Source of the DNA: Desmonostoc muscorum LEGE 12446
Lineage (GTDB): Bacteria; Cyanobacteriota; Cyanobacteriia; Cyanobacteriales; Nostocaceae
Assembly: GCF_015207005.2 (NCBI RefSeq)
Contig: NZ_JADEXS020000002.1
Span: 481,683 to 545,682, forward strand
Direction: 5' to 3'
Length of the DNA: 64,000 bases
Shown here: piece after piece, positions 1 through 10,039 of the stretch
Position numbering within the stretch: position 1 is the first letter of the stretch
Layout: each line of letters begins with the position of its first letter
The notes under the pieces: model-generated
Database searches by the model: none
Told to the model about the DNA's origin: nothing
The model's input: only the letters and a program-made list of their open reading frames with translations
Made by a program: the position numbers and the translations under genes

Positions 1-93
1 CAACTGCCTTATCTGAAATGCATTCGAGGGGAAACTTTTAGCATCCGCATTACTTTAGATAATATTCATGTAAGTGAAACCTTTAAAGTCTAA
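1..93 (+). CDS. C-terminal end of a DUF1822 family protein (partial)
   Basis: The first 30 codons of the window are open and end in TAA at 91-93; the start lies outside the window. The translated tail (LPYLKCIRGETFSIRITLD) resembles the C-terminus of cyanobacterial DUF1822 proteins, which often sit upstream of CHASE2/CHAT and DUF928 genes. The next gene starts 22 bases downstream on the same strand, so the two are probably cotranscribed. Function is unknown; the family assignment rests on about 30 residues plus gene order. Confidence 0.6.
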   Translation, partial: QLPYLKCIRGETFSIRITLDNIHVSETFKV

Positions 94-115
94 GTGAATT
101 TATTTATTAACAACA

Positions 116-2395
116 ATGGTAAAAGCGATCGCGATCGATTTTGGCGTAGGAGATTTAGTTAAAGGTTTTTCTGGCGTGACAGCGACGTTATCTCAAGTGG
201 GTAAGTCTCCTTTTTGGCGCTGTAGAAAATCCATTTTACCACCAGCCCCAGAACTCGATCGCGTTTATAAACGTTGGCGCTTACTCTATCAATCTCTTTC
301 TCAAACCCTGCTAAACACGCGCATGGAAATCGAAGAGGGAACGATCGAACGGTTTTCTGAAGTTGAGTTGAAGCTATTATGTCAAGAATTAGCCATAAAA
401 CTTAATGATTGGCTGGATTCCCAGGACTTTCTTAGAGATATCAAAGAACCGTTAAGTCGCAAGTTACAAGAAACCGATGAAATTGAGATCGTTATTCAGA
501 CGGACGATCCCCTATTGCGTCAGTTTCCTTGGCAACTATGGGATTTTTTGGAGAATTATCCGAAAGCAGAAATTGCATTGAGTGTTCCAGAGTTTGACTT
601 GCCTCCTCAGTCCCCAAAATTAACTGAGAAAGTGAGAATTTTGGCGATTTTAGGCAATGGCAAAGGAATCGACCTCAAAAAAGATCGCATGCAACTGGAA
701 AGTTTATCTGGGGTAGAATTAGAGTTTTTAGTCGAACCTTCTCGACAAGCACTAAATCAACATCTTTGGGCTGAAAAACGGTGGGATATCCTCTTTTTTG
801 CGGGTCATAGTCAGACAGAAGGGGAAAAGGGAGTGATTGCGCTCAATCAAACCGAAAAATTAAGCGTTGATGACTTAAAACACGCCCTCAAAAATGCGAT
901 CGCCAAAGGATTACAACTAGCGATTTTCAACTCTTGCGACGGGTTGGGGTTAGCCAAACAACTCGAACAATTGCACATTCCCCAAGTTATCGTCATGCGC
1001 TATCCCGTTCCAGACGCGATCGCCCATGAGTTTTTGAAACATTTTCTTAGGGCATTTGAGCGCAACGATTCTCTTTATCTTGCCATCAGACAAGCAAGAG
1101 AACAATTGCAAGGCATAGAAGATAAATTTCCTTGTGCCAGTTGGCTGCCCGTTTTATGTCAAAATCCGGCGCTGACTCCTCTGACTTGGAAGGAACTACA
1201 AAAAAAAACCGGATTCTGGCATCGAGAATTAAAACCCGCACTGGGGCTGAGTGTAGTTTGTATGGGAGTAGTCATCTTAGTGCGATCGCTTGCCTGGTTG
1301 CAACCCCTCGAACTTAAAGCATACGATTTCTTGATGCGGCTGAAACCTCCTGAAGGAGTAGATCCGCGTTTGCTATTGGTTACTGTCACCGAAGACGACG
1401 TACAGCAACAACCCGCCGTCGAAAGGGGATCGGCTTCTTTATCTGATCGCACTTTGGATCGACTTTTGACCAAATTAGAACAGTCGCAAGTTACAGCAAT
1501 TGGGTTAGATATCTATCGAGAAAACCCAGTGCGGAAGGAGTATCCTGCACTAGCAAAGCGGATGAGAGAAAGCGATCGCTTTTTTGGTCTGTGCGCTTAT
1601 GGACTTCCCGGTGTCGTTCCTCCGCCCGAAGTTCCTCCCCAACGCCAAGGGTTCAATAATATTCTCTTAGATTCAGCAGATGATGTGCTGCGGCGGAATC
1701 TCTTGGCGGTAGAATCGCCCGAACCCTGTCAAAGTTACTATTCGTTGAGTTTTCAGTTAGCCAAGCATCACATCGAGAGGAGTCAACCCGACTATCGCTT
1801 CATCCCTAACAATAGCAATGGCTACATCCAGCTAGGGACAACCCCATTCAAAACGCTAGATTCTGACATCGGCGGATATCGCCATCTCGATTATCGGGGA
1901 CATCAAATCCTGATCAATTACCGAAATACTCCGCAGATTGCAGAAACATTGACCCTGATGGATTTCTTAGAACGATATCCCTCCGAACAGATCGGAAAGC
2001 GGATCGTTCTCATCGGGACTGTTGCTTCCTCATTTAACGATCATCGATGGTACACGCCGATTGGGAAAATGACAGGCGTAGAAGTTCAGGCGCACTTTGT
2101 CAGCCAAATTCTGAGTACCGTTCTAGATCGCCGAACTTTGATTTGGTCTTTGCCACCTTGGGGCGATTTTCTGTGGATTTGGGGTTGGTCTGGCGTGGGA
2201 GCAATCTTAGCGTGCAACGTGCGATCGAGGAGGCAGCGATTTTTAAGTTACGGATTTATGTTTGCGATTTTAGGCGGAAGTTGTTGGGGAATTTTGTTGG
2301 TTGGGGGATGGCTTCCGTTAGTTCCTTCTATGATAGTTTTAGGATTGACAGGGGGAACAACCCTGTTGAAAAAAGAATTTCCTACTAAATTGTGA
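116..2395 (+). CDS. CHAT domain and CHASE2 domain membrane protein
   Basis: A 759-residue protein. Roughly residues 120-350 form a CHAT (caspase-like peptidase) domain: the His region is FFAGHSQTEG and the Cys region is FNSCDGLGLA, matching the His/Cys dyad of the family. A transmembrane segment near residue 375 leads into a CHASE2-type extracytoplasmic sensor domain (about 395-680, including DFLMRLKPPE and ITYRN-like motifs), followed by two or three hydrophobic segments at the C-terminus. The arrangement suggests an external or periplasmic signal coupled to a cytoplasmic protease. It lies 6 bp before the DUF928 gene and just after a DUF1822 gene, a recurrent cyanobacterial gene order. The substrate is unknown; the neighbouring CHAT-TPR protein and exoprotein are the obvious partners by context. 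Confidence 0.85.
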   Translation: MVKAIAIDFGVGDLVKGFSGVTATLSQVGKSPFWRCRKSILPPAPELDRVYKRWRLLYQSLSQTLLNTRMEIEEGTIERFSEVELKLLCQELAIKLNDWLDSQDFLRDIKEPLSRKLQETDEIEIVIQTDDPLLRQFPWQLWDFLENYPKAEIALSVPEFDLPPQSPKLTEKVRILAILGNGKGIDLKKDRMQLESLSGVELEFLVEPSRQALNQHLWAEKRWDILFFAGHSQTEGEKGVIALNQTEKLSVDDLKHALKNAIAKGLQLAIFNSCDGLGLAKQLEQLHIPQVIVMRYPVPDAIAHEFLKHFLRAFERNDSLYLAIRQAREQLQGIEDKFPCASWLPVLCQNPALTPLTWKELQKKTGFWHRELKPALGLSVVCMGVVILVRSLAWLQPLELKAYDFLMRLKPPEGVDPRLLLVTVTEDDVQQQPAVERGSASLSDRTLDRLLTKLEQSQVTAIGLDIYRENPVRKEYPALAKRMRESDRFFGLCAYGLPGVVPPPEVPPQRQGFNNILLDSADDVLRRNLLAVESPEPCQSYYSLSFQLAKHHIERSQPDYRFIPNNSNGYIQLGTTPFKTLDSDIGGYRHLDYRGHQILINYRNTPQIAETLTLMDFLERYPSEQIGKRIVLIGTVASSFNDHRWYTPIGKMTGVEVQAHFVSQILSTVLDRRTLIWSLPPWGDFLWIWGWSGVGAILACNVRSRRQRFLSYGFMFAILGGSCWGILLVGGWLPLVPSMIVLGLTGGTTLLKKEFPTKL

Positions 2396-2401
2396 AATGG
2401 C

Positions 2402-3169
2402 ATGAGCGGGATAAAACGATCGCGGTCTTGGTCAGCCTCTTTATTGATAGCTTTACTACTTGTTTGCGCCAGTAGCTTTCCTTTGCCTGCGTCCGCTCAA
2501 GCAAACATTAATCCCTTCAAACGAATTGTCTATACACCTCCAGATCGCAAAGGAACTCCACCCGCAGGAAACCAAACTGGCAGTCGAGGGAGTTGTCCTA
2601 AAACCGAGATTCCTTTATTAGCTTTAGGTGGAACATCTGGCTATACGCTTACTGTTAGTGAGTCTCCCATCCTTTGGTTCTATATTCCCTATACAAGCGA
2701 TCGCGCTTTGAGCGGAGAATTTGAATTACAGAACGAAAGCGGCAAGACAGTCTATCAAATCCCCGTCTCCCTACCAACCACCCCCAAAATTATCTCTATC
2801 CGTCTGACGCAATCCCTACAGCTTAACGAACGCTATCGTTGGTATTTGGCGGTTAATTGTCCGTCCGCTCCTGCCTCAGATCGCTTCGCCTCAGAAGGGT
2901 ATGTAACAGGACTGGTGCAGAGAATCTTACTGCCAGCTGAACTCGAACAGCAATTAAAAAAGGTGCGATCGCCTTTAGAACGCCTGCAAATTTATGCTCA
3001 AAACGGGATTTGGTACGATACACTCACCGAATTAGCGCAACTCTATCTCGCACAACCAACCTGGCAAGCAACTTGGAAGGATTTCTTAAAAGATGTCGGT
3101 TTGGACAGTATTGCTAACGCTACTCTCGACAGTTCCGAACTGCCAACTACAGCCAATTTCCCACGATGA
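2402..3169 (+). CDS. DUF928 domain secreted protein
   Basis: A 255-residue protein with a clear N-terminal signal peptide (basic start, hydrophobic run LLIALLLVCASSF, cleavage near PASAQA). The rest matches DUF928: a beta-rich domain with the SPILWFYIPY region, then a helical C-terminal part. It starts 6 bp after the CHAT-CHASE2 stop, so translation is probably coupled. The last 23 bases overlap the 3' end of the convergent CHAT-TPR gene. The function of DUF928 is not established; in cyanobacteria it is commonly encoded beside CHASE2 and CHAT proteins and large haemagglutinin-like exoproteins, which suggests an envelope role. Confidence 0.85.
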   Translation: MSGIKRSRSWSASLLIALLLVCASSFPLPASAQANINPFKRIVYTPPDRKGTPPAGNQTGSRGSCPKTEIPLLALGGTSGYTLTVSESPILWFYIPYTSDRALSGEFELQNESGKTVYQIPVSLPTTPKIISIRLTQSLQLNERYRWYLAVNCPSAPASDRFASEGYVTGLVQRILLPAELEQQLKKVRSPLERLQIYAQNGIWYDTLTELAQLYLAQPTWQATWKDFLKDVGLDSIANATLDSSELPTTANFPR

Positions 3170-5771
3170 CAAACGGTGCCCAGTAATAGGCGCGATTGTA
3201 GTCGCGATCGCGGTAATTTTCCTTATTTAATAACTTTAGTTGAGCCTGTCGGAGTGCCTCTGCTTTTGTTAATTGAGGATTCTGCAAATTCTGATAAAAC
3301 TCAATCATCAGTTTTGCGGTAGACGCATCATTGACTTGCCACAAGCTTGCTACGGTACTTCTTGCGCCAGCACGGATAGCAACTCCCGCCAGTCCTAAAG
3401 CAGCGCGACGATCTCCGGTTGCGGTTTCGCAAGCACTAAGAATTAACAGATCGATGGGTTGTCTATTTCTTCGTTGACTCAATCGCAGTAAGCGTTCTAA
3501 ATCTTCGACTTGAATGCGTTGACTCCAGTCGAGGACATAGGTTTGTTCGGGATTAGAACTAAAGTTGCCATGAGTGGCAATGTGAACGATAGAAAAAGGG
3601 GTGGAATTAATTTGTTTTTGGACGTTGGTTTTGGTAAAGTCTTGTTCCAGCAATTCTTTCTTGCGACTCACTTGACGGCTAATACCATCCAATTCTTCTC
3701 GAACGTTGGGAAGAGGATTCAAGTTTTCTTGTTGAAAGCTAGGTGCATTAGTTGCTCCAGCCATTAAAGCACTAATTTTTCCTCGCGGTATGGGTTGCGG
3801 ATTCAACAATTTTAAACTAGGAATTAGGGCGACTGCATACTTTTCAATTAAATATTTTTTGCCGTCAAATAGTGCAGACATTGGCAGATTTTGTAAAGCA
3901 CTATCGAGAATAAATACTAAAGTTTTTATTTGTTTTTGTTTGGTTAAGTCATCTTCTAATGGAGATATTATCCAGTGATATAGCTGTTGACTTAATTCTT
4001 GAAATTGCCGATCGCGTCGTGGAGTTTTCAGATATTGCCTGAAAGTAGTTACAATTTGAGCTACTTGCTCAGACGTTCGGGAAAGTGTATAAACTCGAAG
4101 ATTCTCTCCAGGTAAAGAGAGAATGGTAGCTAAACGACCTGATAAAATAATTGGGTAAATTATAGCAGCATTTGGATCGGCTTGATGAACTTGTTTGAGT
4201 TTTTTGGTTAAAGTCGCGATCGCATCTTTTTGTCCATTCAATTGACTTTGCTCTTCCCAGCTAAAATCTTCAGGATTGCACCGGAGAAAATTGGAGAGTT
4301 CAGCTAATTGTAAGGATTCAATATAATAAAGAGTTTTTTCTAAATTTTGAGGTTCGGCTGCAAATTTTTGCTCTTTTAAAAGCAAATTGACGACTTGCCT
4401 ATATAATGGCTCAACATTATCTCTAAAAGAAAACTGAACATCTGAGTTAATCGACAATAAGCCTTGTCTGTAAAGCTCTAAATTCTCAACTGCTAATTCA
4501 TAACTCTGTAAGGCTTTTTCTTGTTCTGCTTTGGCTTCAAAAATTCGACCTAATTGCCATTGCCATTGATAGAATTGTTCGGGAAATTCTTGAGCAATAT
4601 ATGAAGCTTCTTGAGTTTTCGCTTCAGCTTCGGGAAATCTTTGGAGATATTCATATAATCCCCCTAAATTGCCTAATACGTAAGATTCAGTGGCGCGATC
4701 GCCAATTATTTGAGCTTCTTTGAGCGCAGTATTTAAGCGAGGGATAAAACTGTCCCACCAACGCTCTTTTTGAAAATACTGCTGTTGTAAGCAAGCAAGA
4801 TTTTTACTATAGTTAATCGTTGCATAAATTTTAAATTGACTTAGCGGTAAATCTTCTAATTTTATTTTATCTACTAGTTTTGCAGCTTGTGAATATTCGG
4901 AAATTTCTAGTAATACCCTCAAACGATTTAATTCTGCTTTAGTTTTTATAATTTTTGAAGAGTTTTTTTGCAGAGACTTATTATAAGTTTCTAGTGCCAA
5001 TTGATAACTCCTTTTAGGCAGTTCGGATAGAGAACTTCCTTGACACTTCCAAGACAGATAATTATATTGAAGTTCAGCTTGTCTATCTCGCTCTAAATTT
5101 GCGATCGCGGTTTGAGTACTCCCCAAACTTAATAAAGTTGCTGCTGGATCGGGATCTGAGGAAACCAATGTCAGTTTTTCTAGAATAATTTTTGATTTAT
5201 TTAAGTCTCCCATCACTCGCAATGTATCTCCGAAAATCCGCCAAGCAGTCACTAATGAAGGGGCTAAATTTTGAGAAAGATTTTGAGTTTTTTCTTGAAG
5301 CAATTCTGGCGTTAATTCTTTACAGTTTTTAACAGTAAATCCTACAGATTGAGTCAACAACAGACAAGCATGAGGATAAAAGCCTAATTTCTGTAAAGCA
5401 TACGCTTGATAAACCTGACTTCGTATTCGTCCATTGTCATCCTGTAATTGAGCATAAATCTGCGTAGCTATTTGACAGTTTTGCAAGGCATTTTCTGCTT
5501 GCCCAAACTCTAGCTGTGTACGACAGAGATTCGTTGACGAAATCGCTAAGTTTTTCAGTTCTTTATTGCCTTGAGATTGAAAAAAATTGACGGCTTCTTG
5601 AAACTTTTCGACAGCTTCAGCTAAATTTCCCGATTGATAAGCTCGTTCGGCTTGTTGGATTAATCGATCCGCATTTATTTGAGTTGACGTTTGCGAGAAT
5701 ACGGGTAAGATACCAAGGGCAAAGAATAGACTGAGGAAGAATAGCAGTAAGTTAGGAATCAACCTCTTCAT
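3147..5771 (-). CDS. CHAT domain protein with TPR repeats, secreted
   Basis: An 874-residue protein beginning with a signal peptide (MKRLIPNLLLFFLSLFFALG, cleavage near VFSQ). Residues from about 30 to 450 are tetratricopeptide-type helical repeats (for example AERAYQSGNLAEAVEKFQEA). The C-terminal 320 residues are a CHAT domain with the catalytic His in VHIATHGNFSS and the Cys in ILSACETATGD, both intact. The gene ends two bases before the exoprotein start region (stop at 3147, start 5771) and lies 2 bp downstream of the haemagglutinin gene, so the two form one transcription unit. This pairing of a secreted CHAT-TPR protease with a TPS-type exoprotein suggests processing or surveillance of the exoprotein; that is inference. 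Confidence 0.88.
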   Translation of the reverse strand: MKRLIPNLLLFFLSLFFALGILPVFSQTSTQINADRLIQQAERAYQSGNLAEAVEKFQEAVNFFQSQGNKELKNLAISSTNLCRTQLEFGQAENALQNCQIATQIYAQLQDDNGRIRSQVYQAYALQKLGFYPHACLLLTQSVGFTVKNCKELTPELLQEKTQNLSQNLAPSLVTAWRIFGDTLRVMGDLNKSKIILEKLTLVSSDPDPAATLLSLGSTQTAIANLERDRQAELQYNYLSWKCQGSSLSELPKRSYQLALETYNKSLQKNSSKIIKTKAELNRLRVLLEISEYSQAAKLVDKIKLEDLPLSQFKIYATINYSKNLACLQQQYFQKERWWDSFIPRLNTALKEAQIIGDRATESYVLGNLGGLYEYLQRFPEAEAKTQEASYIAQEFPEQFYQWQWQLGRIFEAKAEQEKALQSYELAVENLELYRQGLLSINSDVQFSFRDNVEPLYRQVVNLLLKEQKFAAEPQNLEKTLYYIESLQLAELSNFLRCNPEDFSWEEQSQLNGQKDAIATLTKKLKQVHQADPNAAIIYPIILSGRLATILSLPGENLRVYTLSRTSEQVAQIVTTFRQYLKTPRRDRQFQELSQQLYHWIISPLEDDLTKQKQIKTLVFILDSALQNLPMSALFDGKKYLIEKYAVALIPSLKLLNPQPIPRGKISALMAGATNAPSFQQENLNPLPNVREELDGISRQVSRKKELLEQDFTKTNVQKQINSTPFSIVHIATHGNFSSNPEQTYVLDWSQRIQVEDLERLLRLSQRRNRQPIDLLILSACETATGDRRAALGLAGVAIRAGARSTVASLWQVNDASTAKLMIEFYQNLQNPQLTKAEALRQAQLKLLNKENYRDRDYNRAYYWAPFVIVGNWL

Positions 5772-5773
5772 AT

Positions 5774-8700
5774 TTACTTATCCGAAACAGACTGCCGACA
5801 AGATAAGCCATTGGGAATAAAAGAGATTTGTGTCCAATTAATCGGAGTAAATTTGTTTGCGATCGGATTATTTGCTGAAGTTTCTACAGGAATTAATCCT
5901 TCATAACTAAAAGGCTCTTCTGTCAACCAATCATTAGGAGAAGTTCGGAATCCTCCTCGCCCTACCTGATAAAATTCTGTACTTGCTTGACCTCGATTGA
6001 CTTGACATCCTTGGAGAATTCGATCTGTAACTAAAGCTTCAGGTAAGCTTTCTAAGCCTCTAGTTGGGTCAATTCCCAAGTTGTTGATATTAATAGTACC
6101 GTCCAAACCAAATTGAGAACTCGCAGTAATGTCACTCAAAGGAGTTAGTTGTTCTCGAACTTCTAAGCCAAAAATTCCCTGAGTCGTAATATTGATATTA
6201 CCTCCCCGGCCGGTAAAAGCATTGGCAGTAATATCACTATTTTCTAACGGGTTGGCAACGATAAAGTTAGCATTAATCGTGATGTTTCCGCCATCGCCTC
6301 CAGCTTGGGCAGTTCCCGCCGTGGTGGAGATTTGACTTTCATTCCTGAGACTGAGCAAGTTTTGTAGATTGAGAGTGATATTCCCACCAGTATTACTAGC
6401 AGTTTGGGCAGAAATTAGACCATTATCTAGACTGAGGTTGCCAGCAAAAATGTCGATATTGCCTCCAATTCCTTTGCCTTGCGAGTTAACGCTAATAGCC
6501 GCCCCCTCTTGGATAATTAAGGTTTGAGGGTCAATAAATATATCACCTCCATTACCTTGGGAATTTACGTTTGTATCAGCAAATATTCCAGTGTTGGAAC
6601 CAGAAAGAAAAAGGCGATCGCGAATGTTGAGATTGATATTACCCGCATCTTCGTCGCCTAAAGTAGTCGTACTAATTTTACCTCCGTTAGTAGCGTTGAG
6701 GGTATAGGCGGTGATATTAATGTTACCTGCTTTTCCGTTATTAAATGTAGATGCTGACACTCTAGCACCATCTCGAACGCTCAACTGTTGAGTATTAATG
6801 GTCAAGTTGCCCCCATCTCCCTCCCCTAGAGTTGAAGAAAAAAAACCGCTGATCCTGTCATCAGCACCAGTGCCAATTACTTCCACTGATTCAGAAGCAG
6901 TAATGCTTAAATTGCCACCTTTTCCCAGTCCCAAAGTTCCAGCACTGATCTGTGCCCTATCTTGAACAACTAACCGTCTAGTATCAAGTCTCAAATTGCC
7001 TGCATCTCCCTCTCCTTCAGTTTGAGTAGACAAGACACTAGAAAAGCCAATCAGTGCCACTGATTCAGAAGCAGTAACAGTTAAATTACCCCCATTTCCT
7101 TTGTTGCGAGTACCAGTAAATATTTGTGCCCCATCTTGGATAATTAGTTGCTCAGTATCAACGTTTAAGTTTCCTGCATCTCCCTCTCCTAGAGTTGAAG
7201 AAAACAAGCCACTAGGAGAACCATTAGTACCAATGCCAATCAGTTTGATCGATTCAGAAGCACTAACGGTTAAACTCCCTCCTTTACCCTTGCCAAGGGT
7301 AACAGCACTTACCCTTGCCCCATCTTGGATAAGCAACCGTTGGGTGTCAAGGAACAAGTCGCCCGCATTTCCCACTTCTCCCACTTCTCCCACTTCTCTA
7401 TCACGTGGTTGATTAGCAGTAAATAAGCCACTAGGATCTCCATCTGGAGCAATGCCAATCAGTTCCACAGACTCGGAAGCCTTGACCTTTAAAATACCTC
7501 CATTGCCGTTACCGAAAGTACCAGCACTAATCTGTGCCCCATCTTGGACAAGTAATCGCCTAGTGTCGATCGTTAAATTGCCCGCATTTCCCTCTGCATA
7601 AGTTTTAACGAACAAACCACTAGCATCACTATCAGCATCAGTACCGACTACTTCTACCAATTCAGAAGCAATAATGGTTAAATTCCCTCCCTTACCCTTA
7701 CTGAAAGTATCAGCACTAATCTGTGCCCCATCTCGGACAAGTAACCGTCCAGTATTAAGGATCAAGTTGCCTGCATCTCCCTCTCCTTCTGTGTTGGCAA
7801 ACAATCCACTACGATATTCATTGTTAGGCGTAACGCCAACCAGTTCCACAGATTCAGAGGCGGTGATAGTTAAATTCCCTCCATTGCCTTGTTCACCAAA
7901 AGTAGTAGTACTAATTTGCGCCCCATTTCTGACAATTAACTGCCTAGTGTCAATGCTCAAGTTACCTGCATCTCCCTCTCCTTGATTCCCAGTAGCCAAA
8001 ACACTGGAAAATCCATTCACTATGTCGCCAATTAATTCGACCGACTCAGAAGCAGTGACACTTATATTGCCTGCCTTGCCCTTGCCAAAAGTAATCGTAC
8101 TTACCTCTGACGCTCCTCGAATAATTAACTGCTCAGTGTTAACGGTCAAGTTGCCCGCATTTCCCTGCCCTCTGGTCTGAGCAGACAAAAGACTGAAACC
8201 CCCAACTTCTACTAACTCAGAAGTGGTGATAGTTAAATTGCCCCCCTGCCCCTCGCCTTGAGTGATAGTACCTATCAGTGCTTCATTAGTAAGAAACAAC
8301 GACCTTGCTGTGATATTAATATCGCCACCCTTTAAACCTGGTAATGAGGTAAAACTTTGGCTACTAATACGCCCGTTATTCACTGAAATATCTGCATCAC
8401 TTTTGAGTGTAATATTACCACCCAATAAACCATCAGAAATAATTCTTGCTCTAGGTTCGAGAGTAATATTATCTTTAGCTATAAGAGCGATATTACCCCC
8501 ATTGCCTAAGAAATTGCCATCATCAGACGATAATGCCGAAGCATCTATTGTTCCTTGAAGTTTAATCTGGTTATTGGTATCAATTGTTATCCCTTGACCA
8601 CTGATTGATGAACCATTTGATGATTGAGTAATAACTACATCTCCAAGGTCTACAGTTGTATTAGAACCATTTATTTGCACCTTTATGTCAGAATTAACAG

Positions 8701-9580
8701 TTAATCCAGTACTTGTTCCCGCTTGATTTACTAATTCTGCTAAATTGGTGGTTAATATCTCTGTTGGTGCTTGAGGTTGAGTTACTTGAGTTATATTTGT
8801 CCCTGTTGTATTCATTTGAACAACAGTTTTTCCTGGGACAGTTAACAGATTAACTTGACCAGCAGGTGTTCCAATCTGACCCGTACTAATTATTGTTCCT
8901 CCTACTAAAGTCAGATTTTGCTCTGTACTTAATTGTCCAGCATTAATAATTGCTTTGGCTTCTAATTCCTCAAATTGCAATGCCACAGAAGGCATATTTA
9001 TCGTTAATAATGGTGGTGCATTAGGATTAGTAACGCTAAAACGCTCTCCATTCGCAAAAATCAAGCTATTAGCAGTACTAGCGATAAATGACCCTCGAAT
9101 GTCTAAACTGGCGTTAGCACCAAAAATAATGCCGTTGGGATTAATGAGAAAGAGATTGGCATTGCCCAGAACCCCTATTTTTCCCAACAACAGCGAGGAG
9201 TTATTTCCTGTCACGCGGCTGAAAATATTTTGAACAGCCTCTGGATTAGCAAAATAAGCGGCATGTCCTTCAGATATATTGAATTCGCGAAAGCTGTGAA
9301 ACAGGTTAGCCCCGCGAGTAGCACCCCCGTCAATGAGGTCAACTTGGGAATTAATGGGGCTGACGCGGGATTCCTCACTCCCTAGCGTATTATCGGGTAC
9401 AATCTGAGCGTTAACACTGAAGTTAGCGCTATTGAAAGCCAGGAAGAAGAAACAGAGTAACAAAAGCGATCGCTTATTCCCAGTTATAGAATCCAAAAAT
9501 CGAGTCATTTTCCAGATTTTAGCAAATCTTTGGATAATATACTTTTTTCGCATTATGTATCCCATCTGACGCACAGACAA
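5774..9580 (-). CDS. Filamentous haemagglutinin N-terminal domain exoprotein (two-partner secretion type)
   Basis: A 1268-residue protein with an extended signal region (hydrophobic LLLLCFFFLAFNSANFSVNA) followed by the haemagglutination-activity/TPS domain, with the diagnostic LINPNGIIFG motif near residue 150. The middle, about residues 400-1000, consists of roughly ten imperfect repeats of about 60-65 residues with recurrent GGNLTITASESVELIG and DGAQISA phrases, as expected of a right-handed beta-helix. The C-terminal 60 residues are non-repetitive (CQVNRGQASTEFYQVGRGG), typical of cyanobacterial members. Alternative starts exist at 9553 and 9508; the last gives the most compact signal peptide. 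It would be exported by a TpsB-type Omp85 pore, which is not in this window. It precedes the CHAT-TPR gene by 2 bp. Confidence 0.87.
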   Translation of the reverse strand: MSVRQMGYIMRKKYIIQRFAKIWKMTRFLDSITGNKRSLLLLCFFFLAFNSANFSVNAQIVPDNTLGSEESRVSPINSQVDLIDGGATRGANLFHSFREFNISEGHAAYFANPEAVQNIFSRVTGNNSSLLLGKIGVLGNANLFLINPNGIIFGANASLDIRGSFIASTANSLIFANGERFSVTNPNAPPLLTINMPSVALQFEELEAKAIINAGQLSTEQNLTLVGGTIISTGQIGTPAGQVNLLTVPGKTVVQMNTTGTNITQVTQPQAPTEILTTNLAELVNQAGTSTGLTVNSDIKVQINGSNTTVDLGDVVITQSSNGSSISGQGITIDTNNQIKLQGTIDASALSSDDGNFLGNGGNIALIAKDNITLEPRARIISDGLLGGNITLKSDADISVNNGRISSQSFTSLPGLKGGDINITARSLFLTNEALIGTITQGEGQGGNLTITTSELVEVGGFSLLSAQTRGQGNAGNLTVNTEQLIIRGASEVSTITFGKGKAGNISVTASESVELIGDIVNGFSSVLATGNQGEGDAGNLSIDTRQLIVRNGAQISTTTFGEQGNGGNLTITASESVELVGVTPNNEYRSGLFANTEGEGDAGNLILNTGRLLVRDGAQISADTFSKGKGGNLTIIASELVEVVGTDADSDASGLFVKTYAEGNAGNLTIDTRRLLVQDGAQISAGTFGNGNGGILKVKASESVELIGIAPDGDPSGLFTANQPRDREVGEVGEVGNAGDLFLDTQRLLIQDGARVSAVTLGKGKGGSLTVSASESIKLIGIGTNGSPSGLFSSTLGEGDAGNLNVDTEQLIIQDGAQIFTGTRNKGNGGNLTVTASESVALIGFSSVLSTQTEGEGDAGNLRLDTRRLVVQDRAQISAGTLGLGKGGNLSITASESVEVIGTGADDRISGFFSSTLGEGDGGNLTINTQQLSVRDGARVSASTFNNGKAGNINITAYTLNATNGGKISTTTLGDEDAGNINLNIRDRLFLSGSNTGIFADTNVNSQGNGGDIFIDPQTLIIQEGAAISVNSQGKGIGGNIDIFAGNLSLDNGLISAQTASNTGGNITLNLQNLLSLRNESQISTTAGTAQAGGDGGNITINANFIVANPLENSDITANAFTGRGGNINITTQGIFGLEVREQLTPLSDITASSQFGLDGTININNLGIDPTRGLESLPEALVTDRILQGCQVNRGQASTEFYQVGRGGFRTSPNDWLTEEPFSYEGLIPVETSANNPIANKFTPINWTQISFIPNGLSCRQSVSDK

Positions 9581-9762
9581 CTGTCACAATCGGTTGTTAC
9601 TGAAGTAAATCAATTATAAGGATAAAATAACAGGGTAAGAGCATCTGAATCAGGCTTGACACAAGGAATCAGAAGAATCTAATGTATTGTTGATGAAACA
9701 ACTGAGAACCTGAATTAAATAATTGGCGTTGCATAATTGAAGTATGAATTCAAGCGATCGCT

Positions 9763-9981
9763 ATGCAATGTCCAAGGTGTGGATAAACTCATATCCGCAA
9801 GAACGGCAGAAAATATGGTAAACAAAATCACATCTGTGTGATTTGTGGTCGTCAATTTATCAACTCTTACGAACAGCAAGGTTATTCAGAAGAAATTCGT
9901 AGTGAATGTCTAGAAATGTATGTAAATGGCTCCGGCTTTCGTGCAATAGAACGAGTCAAAAAAGTACATCGCTTTTTAATG
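9763..9981 (+). pseudogene. IS1 family transposase N-terminal fragment
   Basis: The frame starting at 9763 reads MQCPRCG, then an in-frame TAA at 9784-9786, then HIRKNGRKYGKQNHICVICG and GYSEEIRSECLEMYVNGSGF, ending near ERVKKVHR. This is the zinc-ribbon/HTH N-terminus of IS1-type transposases (InsA-like), with the nonsense codon inside the zinc ribbon. The remaining transposase is missing; IS110 sequence follows within about 60 bp. A GTG at 9838 reopens the frame but would give a protein without the first Cys pair. It is a dead remnant. Confidence 0.75.
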
Positions 9982-10039
9982 TTAAGCAATATTTCGCCAA
10001 CAGTCGTCATGAACTGCGTACACCAGCACGCATGAAAAT

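Noticed and set aside
1132..1473. Short frames in other phases of the CHAT-CHASE2 gene
   Set aside because: They lie entirely within a strongly supported gene and show no start signals or motifs.
7101..7985. Long plus-strand open frames antisense to the exoprotein gene
   Set aside because: They repeat with the same period as the exoprotein repeats and show proline/leucine-rich shadow composition; no start signals.
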